Of a stretch of DNA of 64,000 bases, positions 17,415-26,226 are shown one piece after another. The position numbers were made by a program, and so were the translations under genes. The first letter of the stretch is position 1, and each line of letters opens with the position of its first letter. The notes beneath the pieces were generated by a model that made no database searches, was not told the origin of the DNA, and saw only the letters and a list, made by a program, of their open reading frames with translations. Source of the DNA: Candidatus Ozemobacteraceae bacterium (lineage in GTDB: Bacteria; Muiribacteriota; Ozemobacteria; Ozemobacterales; Ozemobacteraceae); assembly GCA_035373905.1 (NCBI GenBank), contig DAOSOK010000003.1, positions 1 through 64,000 of the forward strand, read 5' to 3'.

Positions 17415-20400
17415 ATGATGAGAAATCTATCCATCAGAAGGAAACTGATTCTGATTTCCATGGTGCCGAGCATCATCAGTCTCGTTTTTATCAGTTTCAC
17501 GTTCTTCGCATGGGAGAAAAACTATACCCGCCAAGCCCTTTTGCAAGACATGACGGTCCTGGGAAAGCTCATCGCGGAGCGAAGTACCGCGGCGCTTTCA
17601 TTCGACGATGCAAATCTTGCCGAAGAAAATCTGGCTGCGCTGCGCGTGAAGGACGCTATTTCCGCAGCCTGTATCTACGACAAAACCGGCTCGGTGATCG
17701 CTTCCTACTCGGCGAGAAAGAACATCGCCGTTTCCTTTCCGCCTTTTCGGAAAGAGAGTTGCAGCGAATTCGGGCCCAGCGAACTGCTTCTGTTCGAGCC
17801 GATTCTGCTGGATGGCAAAATATTGGGAACGGTCTATATCCAGGTCAGCCTCGATCAGCTCAACCTCCTCATGAAACGGCACTTCCTGTCGGCGCTCCTC
17901 CTGGTCATTTTCACCATGCTCGTCGTGTATCTCCTGGCTTCAAGGCTCCAGGGTCTCGTTTCCACTCCCATTTTCGGTCTTACGAAAATCGCGGAACATG
18001 TGTCCATCCAGAAAGACTATTCCGTGCGGGCCGTTCAAACCAGCAACGACGAACTCGGCATTCTGGTTCGTTCCTTCAATGGAATGCTGGATACCATCGA
18101 AGCCCAGAATACAAAGCTTCTGGAGAACAACAGGCTTCTCGAACAACACGTCGCGGAACGCACCCTCGAGCTGTCAGAGGCCAAGGAGCGCGCCGAATCG
18201 GCCACCCAGGCGAAATCAAACTTCCTGGCGAACATGTCGCACGAGATTCGAACCCCCATGAACGCCATTCTCGGCATGTCTCAGCTCGCGCTGATGACCA
18301 ACCTCGATGCCCGGCAACGGAATTACATCGAAAACGTCCACCGCGCCGCGGAAAATCTGCTGGGCATCATCAACGACATCCTCGACTTTTCCAAGATCGA
18401 AGCCGGCAAACTGGCCTTGGAGGCGACGAACTTCTGGCTCGATGACGTGCTGGACAACGTCGCCAGCCTGATCGCCCTGAAAGCCGAAGAAAAAGGGCTC
18501 GAGCTGCTCTTCAGCGCCCCCCCGGACCTGCCCACCTCCCTGGTGGGCGACCCGCTGCGGATCGGGCAGGTCATCAGCAACCTGGGAAACAACGCCGTCA
18601 AGTTCACCGAACGGGGGGAAATCATCATCGGCGTTGAGCCGCAGTCGCAGACTGAGCACGCCGTTGAACTGCATTTCTGGGTTCGCGATACGGGGATCGG
18701 GATGACCGCCGAACAGCAGGCGAAGCTGTTCCAGTCGTTCAGTCAGGCGGATACATCCACGACCCGGAAATACGGGGGATCAGGACTCGGCCTGGCGATA
18801 TCCAAGCATTTCGTCGAAATGATGGGCGGAACGATCTGGCTGGAAAGCGAGGCGGGAAAGGGATCGACCTTCCATTTCACGGCGCGATTCGGCCTGCAGG
18901 CAACCCCGCAGCGACGATGCGCATTCCCGGCCGAGGAGCTGGAAGGCCGGCGCCTGCTCGTGGTGGATGACAATGCCAGTGCCCGGGAAATACTGACGAA
19001 CATCGCCCAGGGCTTTCACCTGGACGTCGAAACGGCCCCCGATGGCCCCCAGGCCCTGAAACTGACCGAATCCGCCTCGCGACAGGGCCGCCCCTTCGAT
19101 ATCATTCTGATGGACTGGAAGCTCCCCGACATGAGCGGCATCGAGTGCGTCCGGCATATCGAGCAGGAGCAGCACGCAAAAGCTCCGGTCGTGATCATGG
19201 TGACCGCCTATAGCCGGGAAGAGGTGCTCGCTGATGCCGTTCATTTCGGGGTAGCCGCCCCCAGGATTCTTTCCAAGCCCGTCACCCCATCGACCCTGCT
19301 CAACGCCATCGGGGAAGTATTGGGAAAGCGCCTGCCGATCGACATCACCCCAAAAAACAGGGTAGCAGATATATCATTTATTATGGATAAACTCGCCGGA
19401 GCCAGAGTTCTTCTGGTGGAAGACAACGCGATGAACCAGGAACTGGCCCGGGAGCTGCTGCAGAAAGCCGGCATCGAGACCGTTCTTGCCGCCGACGGCC
19501 GGGAAGCGCTCGAGATTCTGGCGCAGGACAAGCGGTTCGACGGCATCCTGATGGACTGCCAGATGCCGGTGATGGACGGCTACGAAGCGACCAGGGAAAT
19601 CAGACGGAACTCCGATTTCGCGGATATTCCCATCATCGCCATGACGGCCAGCGCAATGGTTGGCGATCGGGAGAAGGTTCTGGCCGCAGGAATGAACGAT
19701 CACATCGCGAAACCGCTGATGGTGCAGCCGATGTTCTCCACCATGGCCCGATGGATCAAACCGAAGGCGACACCTGAAAAAACAGCCCGGACTCCCCCTC
19801 GTTCCGAACCCGCCGCTGCATTGCCCGCCCTCTCGGGAATCGATGTCCAGCGGGCCCTTGCCGCCATGATGGGCGATGTCGGTCTTTATCGACACCTGGC
19901 GATCAGGTTTTGTCACGACCTGAAGGATTTCCGGGCCGAGTTCGTAACCGCTCAGACTTCGATCGACCGGACGGCGGCGACCAGGTGCGCCCACACGCTG
20001 AAAGGGACCGCCGGCAATCTCGGCGCAACCGATCTCCACGACTTGGCCGCCAGGCTGGAACAGGCCTGTCAGACCGGAGCCGAACCGGCCGCGGTAGCAC
20101 CCCTGCTCGACCAGACGGTTCAGGAGCTGTCACGCGTGGTAAAGGAGCTGGAAAAACTCGGAGAGTTCCCGGCCAAGGTTTCGGAGAGGGCGGGACGTCA
20201 GCCTGACGAGGCCTCTCTGACCTCGGTTTGTGGCCAGTTGCGAAAACTTCTGCAGGAAGCCGATGCCGATGCCGTCGGACTGTTCGATGAACATGCCGAA
20301 CTGCTGAACATGGCGTTCCCCGGGCAGTTTTCCTCACTGGACAAGGCCATTCGGGCCTACGACTTCAGCGAGGCGCTGACCACTCTGGATCGCATGCTTC

Positions 20401-20420
20401 CCGAAAAGAAGAACTCATGA
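17415..20420 (+). CDS. CHASE8 hybrid sensor histidine kinase with two receivers and Hpt domain
   Basis: 1001 residues. Order: TM1 (about 12-30), CHASE8-like periplasmic domain (32-140; ALSFDDANLAEENLAALR, SAACIYDKTGSVIASY), TM2 (155-175), HAMP, HisKA with His276 in NMSHEIRTP, HATPase (NNAVKFTERG, DTGIGM, GSGLGLAI). Then REC1 (Asp567), REC2 (Asp714) and C-terminal Hpt (His860 in AHTLKGTAGN). All phosphorelay residues are intact, as in BarA/TorS-type kinases. Its sensor domain matches that of YfiN, the usual target of YfiR, encoded just upstream. The Hpt must pass phosphate to a separate receiver. The divergent REC-cyclase at 13419-14486 is the nearest candidate. Confidence 0.93.
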   Translation: MMRNLSIRRKLILISMVPSIISLVFISFTFFAWEKNYTRQALLQDMTVLGKLIAERSTAALSFDDANLAEENLAALRVKDAISAACIYDKTGSVIASYSARKNIAVSFPPFRKESCSEFGPSELLLFEPILLDGKILGTVYIQVSLDQLNLLMKRHFLSALLLVIFTMLVVYLLASRLQGLVSTPIFGLTKIAEHVSIQKDYSVRAVQTSNDELGILVRSFNGMLDTIEAQNTKLLENNRLLEQHVAERTLELSEAKERAESATQAKSNFLANMSHEIRTPMNAILGMSQLALMTNLDARQRNYIENVHRAAENLLGIINDILDFSKIEAGKLALEATNFWLDDVLDNVASLIALKAEEKGLELLFSAPPDLPTSLVGDPLRIGQVISNLGNNAVKFTERGEIIIGVEPQSQTEHAVELHFWVRDTGIGMTAEQQAKLFQSFSQADTSTTRKYGGSGLGLAISKHFVEMMGGTIWLESEAGKGSTFHFTARFGLQATPQRRCAFPAEELEGRRLLVVDDNASAREILTNIAQGFHLDVETAPDGPQALKLTESASRQGRPFDIILMDWKLPDMSGIECVRHIEQEQHAKAPVVIMVTAYSREEVLADAVHFGVAAPRILSKPVTPSTLLNAIGEVLGKRLPIDITPKNRVADISFIMDKLAGARVLLVEDNAMNQELARELLQKAGIETVLAADGREALEILAQDKRFDGILMDCQMPVMDGYEATREIRRNSDFADIPIIAMTASAMVGDREKVLAAGMNDHIAKPLMVQPMFSTMARWIKPKATPEKTARTPPRSEPAAALPALSGIDVQRALAAMMGDVGLYRHLAIRFCHDLKDFRAEFVTAQTSIDRTAATRCAHTLKGTAGNLGATDLHDLAARLEQACQTGAEPAAVAPLLDQTVQELSRVVKELEKLGEFPAKVSERAGRQPDEASLTSVCGQLRKLLQEADADAVGLFDEHAELLNMAFPGQFSSLDKAIRAYDFSEALTTLDRMLPEKKNS

Positions 20421-20524
20421 AAAAATGAAGGGCTGGGTCGGGATCGAGCGCGATACGTGTTTCGACCGGGTCGACGCGAGATGCCGGGCGAAGTCGTCTT
20501 GTTTTTCGGCAGGCCCAGGACGAT

Positions 20525-23338
20525 TCAACGACGGAGCCGGCCGATGGAGAAGAGCCTGAGGGGCTCGGTCTTTCCCTTCAGGGTGATGGGCTCCAGCGGC
20601 TCGAGGGATATTTCCGACTCCAGGCGGTCGACGACGGCCTCGGAAATGATGATCGAAGGGCCGGGACGGGCGGCGGCGGTCGTGCAGAGACGGGCGGCCG
20701 TATTCACCGAATCGCCGATGACGGTGTAGTCGATGCGTCCCTCGCGCGAACCGACTTTCCCGGAAATGGCGGGACCGTAATGGATGCCGATGTCGGTGCG
20801 AAGCGGTGCGAGACCCGCACCGGCGCGCTCGCCGTTCATCGTCTCCTGGGCCGCCATCATGTCCCGAGCAGCGGCGACGGCCCGTTCGGCCGGGTGGGGC
20901 GCGCCCTCTCGCGCGAAGAAGACGGCCATGACGGCGTCGCCGATCAGCTTGTCGATGCTTCCCTCGTTGGCCCTGATGACGGGGTCGAGCCGGGAGAAAT
21001 ACCCGTTCAGCAGGTCGATCACCGCTTCGGGAGAGATGCGTTCGAGGAGCGCGTCGAAGCCGTGGAGGTGGGAAAAGAGAATCGCCACGTCGCGCCGTTC
21101 CCCGCCGAGCTCGAGACTTTCCGAATCGTCTTTGCGCACCTCGTCCCATACCTGGTCGGAAACGAGCCGGCGCATGCGCTCGCGATGCCCCAGCTTCTCG
21201 GCCATCTGATTGAAGGTCGCGGCGAGCCTGCCAAGCTCGTCGTCGGAAGTGACGGGCGTCCGAGCGTCGTAGTTTCCGCGGGCGATGTCGCCGACGAACG
21301 CCGTGAGCGCGCCCACCTGGTCGACGAGGCGCCTCGACAGGAAGAGGGCGCAGCCGATCATCCAGATGACGCTCCAGGCCAGCATCAGCCCCAGGAACTG
21401 GAGAATGGTGCGGCGGCCTTCGTCGAGCAGGGCCGCATCGACCCAGCCCGCCAGCAGGTAGCCGCCGATCTGCTCGGGGAAAAAGCCCGTGACCAGCGCC
21501 TGCTTCCGGCTCAGGCTGCAGAAAGCCGTCTCGTGGGCCCTGAAGGACTGGACTCTGTAGAACAGGTTCATGAGCTCCGGATCGCGCCGCATGCCGGCGG
21601 GCAGGAGAGTCCCGTCGCTCCTGAGCACGCAAACACGCACGGCCCCGTATTCCCCCGCTTTCGAACGCCCGATCATCCGCTCGATGAACGGACGAGCGAA
21701 CTCGGTTTCATCGAACGCATAACCGATGAGGCCGAGGATTCGCCCGCCCCTGTCGGCAAGCCAGGCATACCTTGCGACCATGTTCCGCTTGCCGATGCGC
21801 ATCTTGTTGAATTCGCCGATCTCCCTGGAGGCGTTCGCCAGGGCGCGTTCGAGGTCGTCGCCCTGGACCAGCGGCTGGCTGCGATACAGCGCGTCCGGCG
21901 CCTTTCTCCCCGTTGCCTCGATCATGCGCGCGAGGAGAAGGCGAAGAATGACCGGATAGTCCCCTCCCTTATGGATCGGCGGAATCCCCCTGCCCCGGTG
22001 AATCTCCCTGCCGTCCGCCAGGATGACGAGCATTTCGTAACGCCGGAGCTCCGACGCGAACGATGCCACGCGGCCCTCGACTGAATTTTTAGATATAATA
22101 TCGTTTACAATAACAGACTCGAATGCTTCGAGTTCGTGTCTGCGACTTTTCTGGAATTCCCGATAGGAGGAGTCGATCGAGGAGAGGCTGCTCTTGAGCA
22201 GACCCTCCCATCTGTTCTTTTCGAGCCGGGCCGTTTCCCGGGATCGTTCCCAGCCGAAGCCGCACAGCATGACGACGGGCAGAACCGCCGTGACGAGGAA
22301 CATGATGACCACCTGGGTCCGAAGCGACAAAACGGGCGGATGCTCCCGCATCCAGCTCATCCAGCCGGCGAAAGTGGCACTCGCCGCGATCAGGCACGCC
22401 AGGAACCTGATCGCTCCGGCCCATTCCGCAAGCCGGCCATCGATGCGGTCCCGGCGGATTCCCACGAGGGCGTATCGACCGTTTTCGTGGGGGATGTAGC
22501 GCGCCATCCATAATCCGTCGGGTGTTTCGATCTCGGTCTGGTTCCAGAGCAGCCGCGAGACCACCTGCTCCGGAGGGCGGAGCCGGGTGAGGCGGGCCTC
22601 GCAGACAATGCCGCGGGGAGATTTTCTGACGATCATCGCCTGGTCGGGGACGAAGGAGAGACGCGAGATGGAATCACGGGCGATACGGCGCGAGGGAAGC
22701 TTCAGCGGGTCGATGAACAGCCAGAGGCCGCCGCTGCCTCCGGAGCCGCACGGAATGGCCCAGGAGAGGCGGAGCCGGTACCGGTCGAGGAAATACTGCG
22801 GCATCCCGTCCGAGCCCGCCAGGTCCTGCGGGGACGTGAAGCTTCCGTGCATGCTCCGGCAGATCCGCTGCGCCCGGTCGCCGCGCGCGGCAGAGGCCTC
22901 CTCGCCGGATTCCCCGGTGACGAGCGCCACGACCTCGGCCCAGAGCATTTCCCGGGTCCGGGCCGGCTCGTTGCCGGACTGCCAGGCGATCCGACCGGCC
23001 GCATCGAACGCGAACACGTCGGCAGCGGGAAACAGGCGTTTCATCGCCCTGCCCGCGGTCCTCGCGGTCTTCGCATCCCACGGCCGCGCCCGGGCCGCCC
23101 GGAGCACCGGTTCCGCGCTTTGCCGCATCCAGCGGTTCCGGTTGAACCGCTCGGCCATGTCGAGAACCGTCGATGTCAGCGAGGCCGCCATATCGTCGCG
23201 GTTCTCCCGCATGGCGCGGTCGAGATACAGGTTGAACGCGCCCCAGAACACCGCAAGACCAGTCAGGACGACGACGACGCAGGCGGCGAAGATCCAGGGT
23301 CTCCGCCGGCTCGAACCTGCAACAGTCATGTCGTTCAT
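20525..23338 (-). CDS. Membrane receptor cyclase C, class III, C2-like active site (first metal Asp replaced by His)
   Basis: 937 residues, third gene of a three-cyclase operon; its ATG overlaps the preceding stop (ATGA). TM1 (about 12-32), a first periplasmic loop of about 270 residues, two central membrane helices, a second loop of about 270 residues, TM4, HAMP, then a class III cyclase domain over the last 200 residues. In the catalytic domain the first metal-binding Asp is His (FSHLHGF instead of FxDIxGF). The second Asp and Lys (DKLIGD) and the Asn/Arg pair (GDSVNTAARL) are kept. It is therefore unlikely to work as a homodimer. It matches the C2-type half of mammalian adenylyl cyclases. 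Confidence 0.88.
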   Translation of the reverse strand: MNDMTVAGSSRRRPWIFAACVVVVLTGLAVFWGAFNLYLDRAMRENRDDMAASLTSTVLDMAERFNRNRWMRQSAEPVLRAARARPWDAKTARTAGRAMKRLFPAADVFAFDAAGRIAWQSGNEPARTREMLWAEVVALVTGESGEEASAARGDRAQRICRSMHGSFTSPQDLAGSDGMPQYFLDRYRLRLSWAIPCGSGGSGGLWLFIDPLKLPSRRIARDSISRLSFVPDQAMIVRKSPRGIVCEARLTRLRPPEQVVSRLLWNQTEIETPDGLWMARYIPHENGRYALVGIRRDRIDGRLAEWAGAIRFLACLIAASATFAGWMSWMREHPPVLSLRTQVVIMFLVTAVLPVVMLCGFGWERSRETARLEKNRWEGLLKSSLSSIDSSYREFQKSRRHELEAFESVIVNDIISKNSVEGRVASFASELRRYEMLVILADGREIHRGRGIPPIHKGGDYPVILRLLLARMIEATGRKAPDALYRSQPLVQGDDLERALANASREIGEFNKMRIGKRNMVARYAWLADRGGRILGLIGYAFDETEFARPFIERMIGRSKAGEYGAVRVCVLRSDGTLLPAGMRRDPELMNLFYRVQSFRAHETAFCSLSRKQALVTGFFPEQIGGYLLAGWVDAALLDEGRRTILQFLGLMLAWSVIWMIGCALFLSRRLVDQVGALTAFVGDIARGNYDARTPVTSDDELGRLAATFNQMAEKLGHRERMRRLVSDQVWDEVRKDDSESLELGGERRDVAILFSHLHGFDALLERISPEAVIDLLNGYFSRLDPVIRANEGSIDKLIGDAVMAVFFAREGAPHPAERAVAAARDMMAAQETMNGERAGAGLAPLRTDIGIHYGPAISGKVGSREGRIDYTVIGDSVNTAARLCTTAAARPGPSIIISEAVVDRLESEISLEPLEPITLKGKTEPLRLFSIGRLRR

Positions 23339-26226
23339 ACGTCCGCCTCAGTATACCCCACCGGGTCGCGGGCGATTTCATATGCCCGCCCGTCCTCGAC
23401 CCCTTCGAGCGGTTCGCAGGGGAATTCACGTGCGATGAGGGCGGCGGTTTCCGCAGAAACGATGACCTTCGTGCGCTCTCCCCAGCGACTCACGGCCTCG
23501 AGTTTCGCCGCGAAGGCGACCGCGGAACCGATGACGGTGAAATCCTGCCGGCCGCCGGCAGCGCCGACCTTGCCCGAGATCATCTTTCCGAAATGAATGC
23601 CGACGCCGTTCTCGATGGGAAACTCGCTACGAAGCACCCTGGCGCGATTGAGCTCGACGAGCATCCGCCGCATCGCCAGGCCTGCGCGCGCCGCGCGTAT
23701 CGCGGGATGTTCGATTCCCACACCGTCCTTGAACACCGCCTGGATGGCGTCTCCCACGAGCTTGTCGATCTCGCCGCCGAAACCGCGTATGACGCCGTCC
23801 ATCGCCGTGAAGTATTCGTTCAGCATCGCCGTCACCTTCGCCGGCGGCTGTCGTTCCGAGATGCCCGTGAAGTTTCGGATGTCGGAACATAATATAGCCG
23901 CATAAATATATTTACTCCCGTCCCTCTCTCCTGTCCGCTCCGCCTCGGTCCCGGCCCAGGCCGATTCGGACAGGAACCGGCGCATCCGCTCGCGCTGCTT
24001 CAATCCATCGGTCATATCGAGGAACGAACGGCCGAGCATGGCCAGCTCGTCCCGGCCGCGGACAGGAAGGCGGATGTCGAGATTGCCTTCTCCGACGGTT
24101 TCCGCCGCCTTCTGCAGCATCCGGATCGGTTCGAGCAGTCGTCTGGAAAGATACATGCCGACGCCGACCGCCGTCGCGAGGGCGATGAGGACGCCGGCGC
24201 AGGCGAGCGCGAACATCCACGCCGTCTCCCTTTTCAGGTTCCGAACGGGGATCCTCGCTGCCAGGACGCCAAGACGGAGATAGCTCGGCCGGCTCGTCTG
24301 AACGATGTACGGCCCGTCGGAGAAATCGACCCGGGCCGAGACGGCCGATCCTGTCTGCTGCGTGCGAACGGCAAGCCGGAGAAACTCCCTCGGAATGAAG
24401 GGAAGCTTCGGATCGACGACGGTCTTGTTGACGCGGAACAGGTCCCAGCCGGGGGCGTTCCAGCGACCGGGAACCACGTTCCGGTCGAAATACTCGCTCG
24501 AGTCGATGCCGAGCGTCGTTCCGCCGGCGAGCATCCCCGCCACCGCTTCCCCGCGCAGGGAATATGGCAGGCAGAACAGCAAAACCGTCTTTTCGGCAAG
24601 CATCATGTACGTGATGCGGCCGACGTTGTTGAACAGCTCTTTCAAGGGAACGGCATCGCCGATCAGCTCATGGATCGGCAGCTCGAGTTTTTCTTTTCGT
24701 GAGGAGCCTCCCGCCAGGGCCGGGAACCCCGCCGCGGTGCGCAGTTCCTGAAACACCCCCTGCATCGCCTTGCGTACGACGGGAATCATGATCAGTCTCT
24801 GCCCTTCGGTCGACCTGATGACGACCTCCTGGGAAGTCGTCGCAGCCGGGTCGCTCGCCTCGATGACGAGGATTTCCGTGCAACTGGCGATCTTCGCCGC
24901 GATGTCCGCGACATTCCGTTCCGGTTTCCCGGCGACGGTGCGCGCGACCGATGTGAATACTTCCTGATATCGTTCGAGGGTATCGCGAAATCCGCGATCG
25001 AGAGCGGTCATGAGCCGCAACGCTTCGTTCTGCCACTCGATCCGACGAACCGTTTCGAGGTCGAGAAGCCGCATGACGCCCTGCATCAGGGAGAAACCGA
25101 CGGGGACCATCCCGGCAAGCAGAAAGACCACCGCCGTCCGCGTGCGAAGCGAGCCCGACAGCCCAACCGCACTCCCCGGGGTCGGGGTCGTGTCGGTTTC
25201 CGCCGCGCCGGAGCCGGCCAGGAACCCGGCCAGCAGCCAGGAAAAGCCGCCTGCAAGGACGACAAGCCCGGCGGCGAGAAGGCGGAGGCCGGCCCCTCCA
25301 CCCGTCCAGAACGATTCGGGGCGGAAGAGCACCAGCTTTCCCGAGGCATGGGGCGGCAGGTTCCGAAGCAGGGCATATCCGCCCGGTACGGGCAAGACCC
25401 GGCCTGGCTGTTCCAGTAGCGCTGGAAGGGCGAAGCCGGGCAGGTCGCCGGCGCGGTCAAGCCAGGTCGTTCCGGATGCGTCGAGGATTCCCAGGCCCGA
25501 AACCTCTTCCTCGGATGGTCGGCTGAGGATCGCCCATCGATGATAGGAGGCCGGCGGTATCGCTTCGAGCGGTATTCGGAACAGCACGCCGAACTTATAG
25601 ACGCTCTTCGTCTTGGCGACGGTGGGGCGGGACACCGCGACCGCAGTCGGCCGGCCCCTGTCGTCAGGCACCGTGAGGGCGAACATGGCCGCGGTTTCGA
25701 GTTCGTCCAGTGTTGCACCGCTTCCGAACCAGCGGAACAGGGCGGCGGAGGCGCTGGCGAGAACGGCGGGGTCGGCTGGCCGCGACTCTTCGATGCTGTC
25801 GGTCCGAATCTTCTCGTTCAGACCGTTCCAGATGGCGCGTCCAATGTCGGGATCTTCGTCGGGAGGCCAGCAGAAAGGCCGGCCGGATTTCGAGAAGAGG
25901 TTGATCCGAACAACCAGGGGATCCTGGGCCGCAGGAATCACTTGTTCGAACGCTTTCCGGACGATACTCTCGACCCTGTCGACGTCATAGCCGTAGCAGT
26001 TGCTCATTTCCTCGGAGAGGATTGATTCGAGAGGGGCTGTCGGGGCGATCGAGGCTTCCACCCGGTCGGCGGCCATGGCTAGGATCTGTCTGGCATCCTC
26101 GAGCTCGCGGCCGCGCGCCTCGCCTCGATACGAGACGAACCAGCCGAGCATGACGAAGACCGGCAGCATCGCAAAAAACGCGAGAAGCGGCCGCATGGTT
26201 CCAGAACCGGGGCGTTTTCGGTTCAT
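23335..26226 (-). CDS. Membrane receptor cyclase B, class III, C1-like active site (Asn/Arg pair lost)
   Basis: 963 residues from ATG 26226, which overlaps the upstream stop (ATGA); the longer frame only overlaps the previous gene. Architecture is the same as in its neighbours: TM, periplasmic loop, two central TMs, second loop, TM, HAMP, cyclase. Both metal Asps are present (CSDIRNFT; DKLVGD, with the Lys). The region that should read IGDxVNxAAR reads IGSAVAFAAK. Thus Asn is Ala, Arg is Lys and the preceding Asp is Ser. These residues stabilise the transition state from the partner subunit. A homodimer should be weak or inactive, but it could supply metal ligands to cyclase C. It is clearly paralogous to A and C. 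Confidence 0.88.
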   Translation of the reverse strand: MNRKRPGSGTMRPLLAFFAMLPVFVMLGWFVSYRGEARGRELEDARQILAMAADRVEASIAPTAPLESILSEEMSNCYGYDVDRVESIVRKAFEQVIPAAQDPLVVRINLFSKSGRPFCWPPDEDPDIGRAIWNGLNEKIRTDSIEESRPADPAVLASASAALFRWFGSGATLDELETAAMFALTVPDDRGRPTAVAVSRPTVAKTKSVYKFGVLFRIPLEAIPPASYHRWAILSRPSEEEVSGLGILDASGTTWLDRAGDLPGFALPALLEQPGRVLPVPGGYALLRNLPPHASGKLVLFRPESFWTGGGAGLRLLAAGLVVLAGGFSWLLAGFLAGSGAAETDTTPTPGSAVGLSGSLRTRTAVVFLLAGMVPVGFSLMQGVMRLLDLETVRRIEWQNEALRLMTALDRGFRDTLERYQEVFTSVARTVAGKPERNVADIAAKIASCTEILVIEASDPAATTSQEVVIRSTEGQRLIMIPVVRKAMQGVFQELRTAAGFPALAGGSSRKEKLELPIHELIGDAVPLKELFNNVGRITYMMLAEKTVLLFCLPYSLRGEAVAGMLAGGTTLGIDSSEYFDRNVVPGRWNAPGWDLFRVNKTVVDPKLPFIPREFLRLAVRTQQTGSAVSARVDFSDGPYIVQTSRPSYLRLGVLAARIPVRNLKRETAWMFALACAGVLIALATAVGVGMYLSRRLLEPIRMLQKAAETVGEGNLDIRLPVRGRDELAMLGRSFLDMTDGLKQRERMRRFLSESAWAGTEAERTGERDGSKYIYAAILCSDIRNFTGISERQPPAKVTAMLNEYFTAMDGVIRGFGGEIDKLVGDAIQAVFKDGVGIEHPAIRAARAGLAMRRMLVELNRARVLRSEFPIENGVGIHFGKMISGKVGAAGGRQDFTVIGSAVAFAAKLEAVSRWGERTKVIVSAETAALIAREFPCEPLEGVEDGRAYEIARDPVGYTEADV

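Noticed and set aside
14618..20420. The 14.6-20.4 kb region as recent horizontal transfer because of its lower GC
   Set aside because: Composition differs only moderately, with no integrase, tRNA or flanking direct repeats seen; it cannot be supported without whole-genome statistics.
20415..21632. A 405-residue frame on the minus strand
   Set aside because: It is an offset frame of cyclase C; the cyclase frame has the HAMP and catalytic motifs.
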